Origin: Dysidea avara
Lineage: Eukaryota > Porifera > Demospongiae > Dictyoceratida > Dysideidae
DNA length: 64,000 nucleotides
Assembly: GCF_963678975.1 (NCBI RefSeq)
Contig: NC_089281.1
Span: 12,403,075-12,467,074, forward strand
Direction: 5' to 3'
Positions 28,312 through 42,000 of the stretch are shown here, piece after piece. A program made the translations under genes and the position numbers. Numbering within the stretch: position 1 is the stretch's first letter; each line of letters starts with the position of its first letter. The notes under the pieces are model-generated. The model was given only the letters and a program-made list of their open reading frames with translations, was not told the origin of the DNA and did no database searches.

Positions 28312-31300
28312 ATGCCTGGGCTGAAATATTTCTTTGATGCATTTTCACAGCCATCTCGAGCTGTGATGATAATGTTACGCGCTAACAAGATCCCCTATGA
28401 GCCAGTCATTGTTAACATAGCGAAGCGTAAGTTGTCCTGATGGTCGTGATTTATAATGTAATGCTAGACGAATGACTGCAAAAATTTTGTCCTGCAGTTG
28501 AGAACAGAAGTAACGAAGAGTTTATGAAGGTCTGCCCTGCGAAGACCGTGCCAGCGATAGATGATAATGGCTTCAAACTTTTTGAAAGGTACGTATCACG
28601 TGTTACTGTTTGTGCCTTGCTCGTGCATGTGCTGTGATCTAAATGAGTCATGTCTTCAAGGTGTTTTATTTATACTGAATTTCTACAGTATGCACACAGC
28701 CAATGCACAAAAGGTGGCACACAGGTACTCACTGTAGGTAGATATCTGCAACTATGGTCAAAGTAGGTCAAGGTCACCAACTTGTGCAATGTTAAGGTGA
28801 AGCACAAAAATTTGCACCCATAGTACAATATTTGTTGCTAAGTCTGGGTTTTTTTCTGTATTAGAGTAAGGCCTTAATTCCTTATTTCCCTGTCACCACC
28901 CACATCAATTTTTAGATAGCCGCACCAAATTTTAATTATTTGATTATAGATCACATGAATGCAATATTTCATGATAGAAAGAGGCACAGTGACCAAGCTT
29001 TAAGGTAAATGCATTGCTAGCTGTGCATATAAGCATAGCAGAAGGGTGGAAGACTCTCCACTCTTGTTCAACAGGGTGTATGGGTGTACAGTCCTGGCAG
29101 CCTTCAAGATCAAGATACTCTAATAGAGCAGTCAGAGACTGAAATAACAAGTCAAGTGAAGACTGAATGTGGCCCTGACTAGACTTTGGGTTACCTGCAG
29201 TTGAATCCTAGTCTCGTGTGGCCAGACTGTTTTTTTCCGTGTATTGGGTAGGGAAAAAAGAGTCTGGTGCAACTCCAATAGCTGTTTACTTTTAAGCTGT
29301 CCCCAGATACTGGAGATGCTAATTGAATAACATTGGGTGCCATGACATCAGTAAAACAATGAAATATTCATATACTCCTGCTCCAGTTGTGAGTCTTGTT
29401 GCACGATGAGGATGAACTTTCAAGACGCTATAAAAGAGACATCAAAGCAAATTAAGTTTCATTTAAAGGATAAACAAATCAAAGCCATCTCGAGTTTACT
29501 TACTGACGTCATCGGCGCCTCCTTTGCAGCCAATGTTATTCAATTAGCATCCCCAGTGTCTGAGGACGGCTCAGAAGTAAACAGCTATTGGAGTTGCACC
29601 AGACCCCTTTTTCCCCACCCAGTACACGGAAAAAAGTGGTCTGGCCATGCGAGACTATTCGAATCCTGGGATTTTTTTCTTGCTTTGGCCCTTTTTCTGT
29701 TACACCTTATCTCGCACCTTTTTAGCTATAAGTCATTAAGTCTAAGTCCTTGAAATTAGGTTAGGTAATCCTAAGGCTGCAGCACAAGTTGCTGTCAGAC
29801 CTTCAATGCTGATCACTGTAAAGTATTAATAATAATAAATTAATAATCAATAATTACCTCCCACCCTCATAAGTTTTTGTTCCATTGGGTGACAGAAACA
29901 AGCAATATAGTAATGATGGCCTAACATGTCTCTGACTCCCTTCTACACAGGCTTTTAGTAGTCTTGTTTGCAGGTCCATAGTGGGATAGTGACTAATAGT
30001 ATAATGAAGTCACAGCTAGATGGCATACTAGCAAAGGCTCTAGGTCACAGGACACAGCAAAATTTCAGACTTTGATCGTAATTGTAGATGTACCTACCTA
30101 CCTTCAGCACATGCCTATGTGACACCCCTTGTACAAGGGGTTGATATCAACGATCAAAAACAAATCCACAATAAAAAAAGTATTTGTTGCTGATAAATTG
30201 AAGTCACACAGAGATCAAACACTCTTGTACCTTGTTTCAGTCATGAGCACCTGTTATTTATTTGCCATATTGTTGCTGTACAAATTGAGTTTATTCCTGT
30301 TCCAACTGTCTACCTCTATAACTCCAAGACTATTCATCGTAAAAGGCTGAAACTTTGGCTGTCCACTCCTTTGTCACTATATGGATAACAGAGAAGCAAT
30401 AAAATGGAATTTGAGAGAACAGCCGGTTTTTGCTCAGCGGGTCACATATTCTCATCACTGTTATTTGTAACTTGTTAAGTAAAAGTACTTCCGATTACAT
30501 AACTAAAACACTGCAACTAAGGATGTGGGACTAATAGCTTTGATACAGGCTAGAGATAATTACGAGGCTTTAAAATTATCCCATACATTTAGTATTGAGG
30601 TTATCCGTTTGTTAACAGTTACTAGACACCATGTTTTTGAGGCAAAAATCAATGGCACCCATGCAAGAAAATAGAACTTTTTGTAATTGTGCACAATTGA
30701 AGGAAGACTTGGGGGAAATCGCTACACTGAGTGTATTAATAGCCAATTAAAGAGCAGGAATAAAGGGGACTGGGTTAACTCTGTGGTACAAGCCAATAAG
30801 CACCTTGAGTTTAATGACCCTGTTTCTTCCAGCGATATTACTATAAGCAATGAATAACATAATGAATCCACCACAGCTTTCTTATTTTCATTAGTGTTCT
30901 TTGGCTTGTAACTCTTGCCTCACACATTCATGATAGCCTCGACAGAGCATGCAAACCTATATGTTTACAACATGAAAACATGCTTGTCCCAGAGCAAAAC
31001 CATTGGGAGTGGTGAACATGTGTTCATCACTTTGGTATGACCATTTGGCGGGGCTCAGGTGAACACTACTGATCCACCAAAAATTCCCCTTTAAAAATAA
31101 AATAAAGGAAATAAAGATTCATGAAAATATTTCCCCTTGAAAATTTAGGTGGTGACAATTTGTGAAAGAAAATTTTACCCTTGAAAAATAACCACTGTGG
31201 TATTGTTTGGATTGATTTTAGTGAGTATGAGCATAGGCATTATTTTATATTTCAGTGCAGCCATCATGAGATATTTGGTATCCAAGTATAACCTGCCAGA

Positions 31301-31785
31301 CCACTGGTACCCCGCCAATCCTGAACGTCGTGCTAAAGTAGATGAGTACCTTGACTGGCATCATACCAACACCAGAGCAGGAGCTGCAATGTACTTTGCT
31401 AATCAAGTACTGACTATATTATTATGTGTTGCTGTAATGTGTGTTACATTGTTTTTAGATGATCCCTCGATTTACTGGAGGTGAAATTGACATGTCAAAA
31501 GTTGAGGAGGCATGGAAAAAGCTCCACAAGAGTATTAAGTTGATTGAAGGACATTTTCTGGCAAACACCAACTATTTAGCAGGAGATGAGATCTCAATAG
31601 CAGACGTACAAGCTGTGTGTGAGTTTACACAACTTTGGATGCCAGATTACAAGGTGTACGAGGCAGGATCAAGGATTGACACATGGACGAATGATTGTAA
31701 AGAGCGACTCCAACCTTACTTTGATGAAGCACACAAGATGGTCTACTTTGGTATCAAGAGTGGACTGTTCAAATCAAAGTTGTAA
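28312..31785 (+). CDS. Glutathione S-transferase, theta-like, copy A (GST1), 227 aa
   Basis: Four exons: 28312-28426, 28498-28588, 31256-31406, 31459-31785; phases close. Family knowledge: theta GSTs conjugate glutathione to electrophiles in the cytosol using an N-terminal serine. Seen: a thioredoxin-fold N-terminus with the S-Q-P-S-R-A motif (Ser near residue 12); the cis-Pro V-P-A-I-D-D-N-G glutathione-site motif; the exon 2/3 junction E-R-S-A-A-I-M-R-Y-L; and a helical C-terminal domain with D-H-W-Y-P and D-E-I-S-I-A-D. The last exon starts at ATG-ATC after a clean tttttag acceptor. Its start is 64 bp downstream of the HAP2 stop. Intron 2 (2.7 kb) carries a foldback absent from GST2. Alternative: another Ser-type GST class; theta is my best assignment. 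Confidence 0.88.
28589..31255. other. GST1 intron 2: duplicated intron sequence plus copy-A-only insertions
   Basis: Parts align by eye with GST2 intron 2 (28690-28860 with 36540-36561 plus 42018-42180; 29930-30200 with 42400-42660; 30900-31255 with 42880-43299). The rest, including the foldback at 29207-29672 and the small open frame at 30129-30350, has no counterpart in copy B. No gene recognised. Confidence 0.6.
29207..29672. mobile_element. Foldback element, GTCTGG/CCAGAC family
   Basis: The left arm (about 29207-29288) and right arm (about 29578-29672) are inverted copies sharing ggagttgcaccagac, the stretch around the aaaaaa run, and ggccagac near the outer ends. The core contains a 115-codon open stretch without domain. 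Related ends occur near 50860-50960 and 56320-56910. It is absent from the paralogous GST2 intron, so it either inserted after the duplication or was lost from copy B. Confidence 0.7.
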
Positions 31786-34647
31786 TTGTATTGTGTGAAA
31801 AACTATATCATAGCAATCTGTGTTGGTACATTTTAATATCCAGCGTAATGAGTATCGTTCATTGTCCTGAAATCCATCAAAAATAGTGGTGAAATCTCCA
31901 ATTGGGACAAATTCTCACTAGCAATTCAAAACGCCTGGAGGGAGATGTTTCTATGAAGGCTTGTTGCAGCCATGCTGAGCTGTGATGATGCAAGTACTGA
32001 AACACCTTCTGAACATTGTGAACAATCCCTTAGTAGTAGTATAGTAGATTTAGAATAAAAAGGATGAAGAAGTACATTTCATCACACTAAACTATTGCAG
32101 TTACACAGAAACAGTTTTTGTATTTATTCATATACTTGTGATATTACAGTTCATTTCAAATATCCAGCATCAAGACTCTACAGTGCAGAACACCATGGTA
32201 TTATAAATGACAAAAAAAACAAACATATTAACTTACATGAACATTGCCTGCTTTAAATGCCTTCACTCGCTTAGGTCCAATCACTTGTCCCATCCTAACA
32301 CAACAACAAATTGTGTTGTTACAGCTAAGTTTTCTAAACAGGGTATGGCATGTTGGTTGTCCACACTAATCCAAAATGTTTACTATTTTGTACATCATAC
32401 AGTACAGTAGTACTGCATCACTTTCTCATAAAAAAATGTTGACCAGAAACCAGCCTTCACAGTGCCTTGGCAGTATTGGTTAGGTAGATCAAGCCCAAAA
32501 GTGTCTTCAAAGCTGCCAAAATGCTTCTGGTAAGTTGCTATGGAATTTTTAAAAATTTAACAATTATTTTTTCTACTGAAAAGCGTAACTCAGTAATGGC
32601 TAAGGCTATGGGCTTGATTTTTTCACCATTAGATGTCGCTTTCAACCTGACAGGTGCCTTTTGGCATACCACAGGACATACTGTACAATGTATGCATCAT
32701 GAACTTACCTTCGTCCTCTGTGTCCCATTTCTCCCCACTGACAATGGTAACTAGCTAGCACGTGGTGGCTTCCCTACATTTGTATCCGTATTTTCCAGTG
32801 ACTGGATTAATTACAGAGGTGCTCCTCATAATATTCATTTGTAATGCTGTGTAACAGGCTGAATTTAGCTAAAAAGGATGTGCTAATTTTTCCTTCTACT
32901 TACTTGTTATTTTATGACTGGTGAACCCTTGCATACCACATCAAAGGAGAGAATGGTGCCAGACATATCACAAAACTAAGGTGACATGGCCATTTCTCTT
33001 CAATCAATCCAGTCACTACAGAAGTTAGAGATGATTCCTTTTATCATGATAGTAAACACAGAAGCCATTGAGTTGTTATCCATAAATCGACACCTGCATG
33101 ATAGTTGAGAAAAAAAAACCGGGTCACAAAGGAGGACAAAGATGATACACGTACTGCAGCTGTGACGGTAGTCAAAAAGGCATGTTTCAGGCTTTAGTAA
33201 GCAACATCGAACAGTGAAGAAATCAAGCCTGCCTGTAGTCTAAACCATAGTCAAATTAAGCTTGGCTGAAGGCATTGATCAGTTAGTTAGTCAGTTGTTA
33301 AAAAAAATCTGTTAAGACAAATAGAAACTTGGTGGAAGCATTAGTGGTTGTTCTAGAAGCACAATTGGGTTTGATGCCTAACCAATACTGTCAAGCTGAA
33401 AAGCGAGGTTGATTATTAGGTGATATTTTTGGGCAGGAAACCCCAAACCTCCATGATTCCTATTATCAAACAGTACAGCACGTAGTAATATTTAAGTAGG
33501 GAACCACATGTGCTGCCTAAAATGCCACCTTTAAAAATCATCCTAGAAACATCTTACGCGACGAAAATCACCTCTATGGAATAATATTAGTTCATCTAAC
33601 ATCAAATACGGCATCAAAAACAAGAAAACACTTACAGGCAGTCAGATATAGAAGTTTTAAAGTCACTGAAACTCAAATTTTCATCTGACTGTTTGCCTGC
33701 CAGCCTGACCACAGTTGCAAGGCTGGAGGCCAAATACAGCCACCTGTGCCCTCTGCCTGCGCCTTGTCTTTCCTTTTATCTTCAGGGTGGTCTTCTTCCT
33801 TCTCCATACAATGAGACCATGTTAAGGCTAATTTTTCCTATCAACACTTTCCTTGAGCAGCATATTTAGATGCTGCAAACTGCTTATTGAAGTGCTTACA
33901 CTCTGGCAGTAACTTCACAATAGGTTCAATGCCACGCCTATATTAACGTGACCTTGGTTATAAATAACGATCAAGACCACACCTTTTAGCAATCTGTCAT
34001 GATGACACACCCCATTATTATTGGACTAGATAATGCTAGCACAATGAAATAGTGACACACACCCTGGTAGTGAAAGGCTGACTCAAGATACTCTAATACA
34101 GCAGTCACCCTAATAGAACAGTCACACGTGTATAGCTCTATGCTATAACAAAAAAAAACTTTTATTAATTAAAAATGAAGTAGAGATCCAAGCAATAAAA
34201 AGTAGTGAAATAATAGTATTATAGATTAGCTCGGTGGCAAAATCCCTACTGTGGTATTGAGCAAAATGATTGTTATAACATGCCAACATAGAGATTTTCC
34301 CACCGAGCTATGCAGTAATACCATCATTCATCTCTTGTTTCGCTACTTTTAATCACTTGTATCCCTACTCATTTTAAAACTAATAATTTTAATATACTTT
34401 TACTGTGTGATATATCCTACCCCCAGAGTTTGAAAATGCCATGATAACCATGTACTGTGGTTACTTTGCTGCAATCTTATTGACCTACCCAAATTCCTAG
34501 TAGAGTTCATAGATTAGCAGTTGAGATTCCTCAAACACCTTTTCTACAGCAAGTAATTATGTTACTAGGTCTTGCATAGAAAACAAACTGGCCTGTGAGA
34601 CTAGCTCTTTCTTACATGTATGTTGCAATTACATGAACAGCTCTTAC
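31786..34647. other. Copy-A GST 3' flank and relic DHRS7 last intron
   Basis: Between GST1 and the DHRS7 exon-6 relic lie sequences shared with copy B. These include a dispersed repeat (about 32430-33480) whose ends repeat gcctaaccaatactg in inverse, a Met-initiated 77-codon stretch without domain, and the MITE at 34188-34372. Apart from the exon-7 relic at 32228-32294, no gene is recognised. Confidence 0.55.
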
Positions 34648-34814
34648 ATTAATGCAATGTTGGGAAAGTACTGCATTATGTAAGTAAACAGTAGAACGGG
34701 ATGTGGTGATATCCACAACTCCTTCAACCTGTTAGCCATTCCAACCAGCATCAAATGAACACACCTCTCAGTACTCATTCTACCAGCCTGGTTTTCTTCC
34801 AGTGCTTCTACAGG
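32228..34814 (-). pseudogene. DHRS7 3' fragment (last two exons), stranded by tandem duplication
   Basis: Two pieces match the intact DHRS7 gene downstream: 34814-34648 (167 nt, same length as real exon 6, frame open, [12 protein letters not shown]) and 32294-32228 (start of real exon 7). Upstream exons 1-5 are missing because the duplication breakpoint lies about 25-35 bp upstream of the exon 6 acceptor, in intron 5. The terminal reading frame ends two codons after H-V here (V-S-stop), while the intact copy reads on, so the C-terminus differs. It cannot make a dehydrogenase because the cofactor and catalytic residues are absent. Confidence 0.85.
34188..34372. mobile_element. Inverted-repeat MITE (AGCAATAAAAAGTAGTGAAA ends)
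   Basis: Left end gatccaagcaataaaaagta is matched by an inverted right end with ctacttttaatcacttg. The counterpart at 47443-47622 occupies the same place in copy B, so the insertion predates the duplication. Confidence 0.7.
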
Positions 34815-34884
34815 CTGTGTATACGATATACAATATCACATGTACATGTGTACCAACGTTTTGATGACGCTACATTAACTACAG

Positions 34885-35983
34885 GAAAGAAATATGATAA
34901 AATAGTGGAAGTAGAAGATGAAGAGTTTGTTAATCCTGAAAAAGCAAAGCTCACTAAGACACAAGATGATGAGGAAGTTGAAGATCTTGAGTCTGAGCAA
35001 AGTCTTGATGACACATCTGATGCTGATGAGGTAACTATATAGTAGTGGTTATGGGGAAGAGACTCACAAGGTTACTTACTGTTCTGATTGAACAGTTCGT
35101 CAGGCACTTTCACTTGGATAGACAAGAATGAGAATTAAAGCTTTCAGGCTCCACACTTTAGATTTCACCTAGCTATTTTTGCCATTGTAGAGCCTTGGTT
35201 ATCTGAATCTCAGGCAATGATACATTTAGATAACTGCTGATAATACAAAATCTCAAGGTGGAAATATGTTACTTGGGTGAACAATCTTGTAAAGGGTAAA
35301 AGTTTAATAGTCGGTAATAAATTATTGACAGGTAGATACCAATGATTCATAAGGCAACTGTTTCCAGTGAATTAGCTTTAATATTACAAAATTGTTGAAA
35401 TGGCCTGCTATACAGTGTACAGACCTTTACTGGAACAATATTACTCTGTTATCTAACTACTCTAATTAAACAGTCATTCAACACGGGTATAGGTCTATTA
35501 CTGCTGTATTTGCTTTTATACTACAGGTTGGAGATGTAGAAGAGCTGTTGTCTGTCAGATATCCAGTTTATTTCAACTATGCTTTTATTCATCCAACTAA
35601 AGCACCAAAATCACTGAAGGTTGAGCTCTTTACTTGCCGTGCACATTCCTTTGAGTGTTGTCATCTCACCACAGAATCCAGGATTCTCCTTCAGCATTAA
35701 AGGGATGATTACAGCAGACAAGTCAAAGAACAGTTCTGGATATATGTTCAACCTTCATGATTGCACAGTACAGGTACTTGACCAACTACAAATACCTATA
35801 TCATCATCCTGGCATGTACCATACATAGGTGAGCTATTCAGAAAAAGATAAACCGAAGCCACTCCCCAAGCCACACAAGCTCAATCCAAAAGAATTTATA
35901 GTTACCGTTTGAATGCTGACATGACACTTAAGTTAGTTACTTTAGCACCACTATTTCCTTGTCTAAATGAAAAACCCAAATAA
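34885..35983 (+). pseudogene. HAP2 3' fragment (copies of exons 16-19)
   Basis: Four blocks repeat the last HAP2 exons with the same lengths: 34885-35030 (146), 35527-35619 (93), 35675-35773 (99) and 35829 onward, all with GT-AG borders kept. The last block carries two extra bases (gttaccg against gttcg), which shifts the frame and gives an early TGA about 44 codons before the parental end. There is no signal peptide, ectodomain or membrane helix, so it is not a fusogen. It could still be transcribed or act as a 5' exon source for GST2 only 70 bp downstream. The parental gene is the one at 23393-28247. Confidence 0.88.
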
Positions 35984-36052
35984 AACTATTTATAATTACT
36001 CAGTGTCGTATTTATAAATACTGGAAATTGCGACGATTGAAAAAGTCGGAAG

Positions 36053-39000
36053 ATGCCTGGACTGAGATATTTCTTCGATGCATTTTCACAGCCATCTCGA
36101 GCTGTGATGATACTTTTACGCGCTAACAAGATCCCCTATGAGCCAGTTATTGTTAACATAGCGAAACGTAAGTTGTCCTGGTGGTCGTGATTTATAATAC
36201 TAAACGAATGGCTGCACATTATGTCCTGCAGTTGAGAACAGAAGTAACGAAGAGTTCATGAAGGTCTGCCCTGCCAAGACCGTGCCAGCGATAGATGATA
36301 ATGGGTTCAAACTTTTTGAAAGGTATCACGTGTTACTTGCTCGTATTATTGCACGTGTACATGCATGTGCTCTGATCATAGATTTATAAACCCCAGGTAC
36401 CTGGGGTTTATAAATCTATGCTCTGATCAATGAGTAAATTTCATTTTGAGTAAAATTTCATTTTGAGTAAACTTGTCTTCAAAGTGTTTTATTTGTACTG
36501 AGTTTCTACAGTATACTTTCAGGCATAACACAGCCGATGCACAAGGGGGGTGGCACACAAGTGTAGTAGGCGACCTTGGGGAGCAATCGGTAGCTAGGAT
36601 CGACTGGATTAGACAACACAATGAACAAACCACTCATACACAGCTCACTACAAAGACTCTCAGCTGCCTCAGCAGAATACAATTATATTACAAAAATATC
36701 AAAGGGTCAATAGCATACATCTACAATAGACACATTAAGGCTACAATAGCATAAGGTGTATGCATAAGGTTTCAGGTCCACTACATTACTCCTGGTTCCA
36801 TAAGAACATGTCCCATGTTCACTCATAGCCATCAGCATAACGAGCTGGTCTCCTTCTAAATGTCCTTGTTGGGTAGCGTCTCGGCTGATCCCTCATTGCT
36901 GTGGTGGGATTTGTGGGTATTTCTGCTGGTTGACTATCCATATCATCATCATCTAACAACTGTAGGTTTGTTCCTGGGGGTTCTGTGTTAATAGCTGGAG
37001 CTGGTGCAGGTGATGTATTCCTGGTTGGCTGGTTGCCTTGTGCAATTCTCATGTTTGGATCACATGGTTTAAGTCTGTCAAAATGTACCACTTGACGTTT
37101 TCTGTGACTGCGAGTGTCTTGAATGCGATAGACAATATCAGACAATTTCTTTACCACCCGGAATGGTCCAACCCAAGGGCAATTCAGTTTCCGGGATTTC
37201 CCTTTAGGAGCCGCAGGATTTAGTAACCACACTAAGTCATCCACCTTATAGGGTTCTCCATGCACCTTTTTATCATATAAGGACTTTTGCCTTTGGGCAG
37301 CTGTGTTCATTTCCTTTCTTGCTTGGGAGTATGCCTTCTCCAATGAATGACGTAGATTACTTGCATACTGGGAATGAGTCTGGGGTTGTTCTGTAGGAGT
37401 GCCATAGACAATATCTGCGGGTATTTTTGCTTCTCTCCCATACATCATATAAAATGGAGTGTAGCCAGTAGAAGTATGGGTGCTTGTGTTATAAGCAAAG
37501 TATACCTTTGGTAAATGATCTTCCCATGAATTACCATGGTCATTGACCATTGTTGCCAGCATTGCCAAGATGGTCCTGTTCAATCGCTCCACTAGCCCAT
37601 CACATTGCGGATGGTAGGGAGTTGTGTGTGTTTTACTTATACACAAGATCTTACTAATTCCTTGATAATCAGAGACTCAAACTGTGCTCCCATATCAGAG
37701 TGAAGCTGACTAGGTACTCCCCATCTACAGAACACTGAGTTCACAATACAATTAGCTACTGTCACTGCATCTTGGCTGGGAATGCCAAAGGCCTCCACCC
37801 ACCTTGTAAAATAGTCTGACACTACCAAGATGTACTTATTACCTGACTTTCTAGGGGGAAATGGTCCTACTATATCCATTGCAATTACTTCAAGGGGGTA
37901 TCCTGTCTTCATATTTTGCAAAGCTCCACGTCTCCTTTGGCCGGTTCCCTTGCGGGCTGCACAGCTGGGGCATGTTCTGCACCAGTCACTTACACTCCTT
38001 GACATTCCAGGCCAGTAAAATCGTTCTCTAGCCTTTTGCAGTGTTTTAGTTTCCCCAAAGTGCCCACTCAATCTACTCTCATGTATCTCACTTAACACCT
38101 TCTCTTGTAGCTGTGTGGGGATAATCATCTGGAAATTGTTCTTTGTGCCATCACTAGATTCAAACTTCCGATACAATATTCCATCCTTGATGACAAGTTG
38201 ATCCCACTGCTGTACTAACTGGCGGGTGTGGTGGTTGCTTGCAGTAGTCAATTCTGCTGTTGGTGGTGTACCTGCTTCCTTGGTTCTCAAAACTGGTCCA
38301 ATCATGGGATCTGCTAACTGCACTTCTCTAATGCTCTCATTTGGTTCACTGCCCTGTACTTGAGTAGCCATACTAGTTGGCACTGGTTCAACTGGTGGGA
38401 CCTGTGAGATACACACATCATTAACCACAGTATTACCACTGGCATCACATTCACTATCAAGTCGTTGGCATTGTCGGCATGGCCGCCTGGACAATGCATC
38501 TGCATTCTGGTGCTTGATTCCTCTATGGTGTACAATCTCAAAGTCAAATTCCTGAAGCTGCTCTAACTATCTGGCCAGCTGTCCACAGGGATCTTTGAAG
38601 TTTTGGAGCCAAGTTAAGGAGCCATGATCTGTTCGTAGCTTGAAGGATTGGCCTAAGAGGTATGGTCGGAACAGTTTGGTGAAGACAACCACAGCTAGGA
38701 GCTCTTTTCTTGTGACACAATACTTCCGTTCAGCCTTGGTCATAGAGCGGCTGGCATAGGCAACTACCCTCTCAGCTCCCTCGTGAGTTTGGGACAAAAC
38801 AGCACCGATACCATCCTGGCTGGCGTCTGTGTCCAGGATGAAGGGTTTGGAACAGTCTGGAAATACTAAGATGGGTGCTGATGTGAGCCGCTGCTTTAAT
38901 ACTGCAAAAGAATTAGCACGTTCAGTGATCCAAGCAAAAGTTCTACCACGCTCAGTCAGATGCTGCAAAGGCCTTGCAATGGAAGCAAAATTCTGGATAA

Positions 39001-42000
39001 ATTTACAGTAATATGATGAAAGGCCCAGAAACTGCTGCACTTCTTGTGTGGTAGTTGGTGTTGGCCAATTAGCAACCTTCTCAACCTCCATTGGATCTGT
39101 AGATACTCCCTCCCTGGATACTTTGTGTCCCAAGTATAAGACCTCCTTCCTGCAAAAGGCGCATTTTGGCAGTTTCAAGCGAAGGTTAGCACACTGTAGT
39201 TTGTGTAGCACTGTACTAAGATTCTGGAGGTGGTCTTCATATGTCTTGCCCAGCACAATAATATCATCGAGGTAGACAAGACATTCGGACCATTGAATGC
39301 CAGCCAGCACCAAATTCATGAGTCTCTGAAATGTTGCTAGTGCATTGCAGAGTCCGAATGGCATGACTTTAAATTCAAATAGCCCCTCCTGAGTTATGAA
39401 AGCAGTCTTGGCACGGTCACTTTCGGCTACCTCTACTTGCCAATACCCACTGACCAAGTCCAGTGTGGAGAACCATTGGGATCCTGCTAGCGTGTCCAAT
39501 GTGTCATCTATCCTTGGTAGTGGATAGGCATCCTTGTGGGTAATAGAGTTCAGTTTTCTGTAGTTGACACAGAATCTTGCAGAGCCATCTTTCTTTCTCT
39601 CCACAACAATTGGGGATGCCCATGGACTTTTGGATGGTTGGATAACATCTCTGGCTAGCATGCTCTCTAGCAGTTCTTTTACCTCACTTTTCTGGTAAGG
39701 TGGCATCCTTCTAGCTTGTTGACGAATGGGCATGTGACTCCCAGTGCTGATAGTGTGACTGAGGTGATTGGTCCTCCCGAGGTCATCATCTCCAGTGGCA
39801 AAAATATCAGCATGGCTTAATAACAGATTGTAAAGTTTCAGTTGCTGCTCTTCGGACAATGTTTCATCACACTGTTCAACCATGTTCCACAACGCTTGTT
39901 GCTTCTGTAAAGGTATGTCAATTGGAGGCTGGTCTTCAGTGGCTATATCAACAGTTCTGACAGTACAATTATCAGCACAACTGCCCAACTGGGCAAGTTT
40001 CATACCCTTGTTTATCACAATTGGTTGAGGAGAAGGGTTGATCAATCTTACTGGTACAGTGGTGATTCCCCCTTGCTTAAAAGGTGTAACAATAGCGTTA
40101 GCTACTAAGGCTGGCATATCATCTGATAACAAGGGTTCAGCTATCCAGTTTACAGCTGGGTCTACTTCTCCCTCAAAGGGAATCTGTGCCAATGTTTCAA
40201 TTCCACTATAGGCTGGTATGTGTAGTCTCTCACTTGCCTTAATGCTTACATTGCTGACATGTGCTTTGGTTTCCCTACTAAGTGGGATGGCTTTTCCCTT
40301 CATGTGGATGACACCTTGGCCTGTGTTAATAACACACCCCTGGCCTTCTAGAAAGTCCAAACCCATAATAGTTTCTGCACTCAATGCCTTCGCAACTAGG
40401 AAATCACCACTTACCATTGTTCCAGCTAATGTAACATCAAGTGTAGTTGCTCCTAGGACTGACAATGGGCTGCCCTCTACTCCAACTAAATTTTTATTCC
40501 AAGTTTCCAGCTTTATGTCTCCCATAGATGTTAGTTGTGTCCACACGTCTTCCCTTATGAGACTAACTGCTGCCCCTGTATCCACCATAAACCTTACTGG
40601 CACATTACTTACTATCCCAGTTACGTGATAAGCATTAGCGGGATCAATTGCCCGCAATAAAATTGAATCATTAGAAATAAAATTGTTCACATGGGTCACA
40701 CTATCCAAGCCCTCATCTGCTTGACCCGACGCAGGGAGGGCTGTTAGTTTCCCGACTCAGCTGTTGATCAGTGGTTAGCACACCCCCTAGCATAATGTCC
40801 AGCTTGGCCGCATTTGTGGCAGACAATTGGTCCACGCCTTGTTGAGTCGGTTCTGTCTTGCCCCCTCGGTCTTGGAGTGCTGACTGCGTCGCTGCTTCGG
40901 TTATCCACTGGCAAACGTCGAGCAATAGTGATCTCCATCTGATCCATAAGTGACATGAGGGTTTGTAGCATTTCACACATCTTGTCGTCTCTACTCGCGA
41001 AGGAAGCATTAATGGAACTGTCCAAGCTAGCAACAGTGGATCCGGGAGTAGCAGAGTGGCGGCTTAGTGTCTGGTTTCCCAATGACATGAAGGCCTCGAT
41101 CTCGAGAGTAGCACTGACTGCATCATTGAGTGTTCTAGGACGACGCTGGCGAACTGCAAGCGAAACTTCGGGTTTCTCTAACAAAGTAAGGTAACGATCG
41201 ACTGACAGCTTCTCCTTAGCTGTCTCATCCAAATCCGGAAATGCCTTGTCTGCTAAACTCCGTAAATTATCGGCTAGTTCTCCCCAAGATTCGTTTGATT
41301 TCCTCCCACGGGTCTGGAATTTGGCTGCATAGAGATCTCTCCTGCTCTCTGGCTCAAAGCGCCTCCGAAGGGCAACGACAGCTGAATTGTAGTTGTTTTT
41401 CTCCTCGGTGGTGAGACGATTCCAAGCCTTCCGGGCCTTACCAACAAGTCGGACTTCAAGCCATAATAACTTGGTCTGATCGTTCCATTCGTTCACCCTT
41501 GACACACTGTTGAAGTGACCTATCCACTCGTCCCAGCCGTTATCCCCATCGAAGGCGTCTGGTGTGATAACGGGTCTAGAAGTTCTGGCCACTGTCACTG
41601 CTTCCGGTTGCAATTGTGCACCCTGCGAGTCCTGTCCTGAATCCATTGAGGGGGTCGCCGCCAACTGCACACTAGGGATAAACAAAGCGAGAAACTACTG
41701 AGTACAAAGCAGGATCTGACCTGTTCGGGTACCGTAACAAGACCACGGTACCAGGTTTAATCGCTTCAGGTGTATCCTGCCGACTACGCCAAATGTAGTA
41801 GGCGACCTTGGGGAGCAATCGGTAGCTAGGATCGACTGGATTAGACAACACAATGAACAAACCACTCATACACAGCTCACTACAAAGACTCTCAGCTGCC
41901 TCAGCAGAATACAATTATATTACAAAAATATCAAAGGGTCAATAGCATACATCTACAATAGACACATTAAGGCTACAATAGCATAAGGTGTATGCATAAG

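Noticed and set aside
40713-41033. Open frame overlapping gag and the start of pol.
   Set aside because: It is an alternative frame of gag without its own domain.
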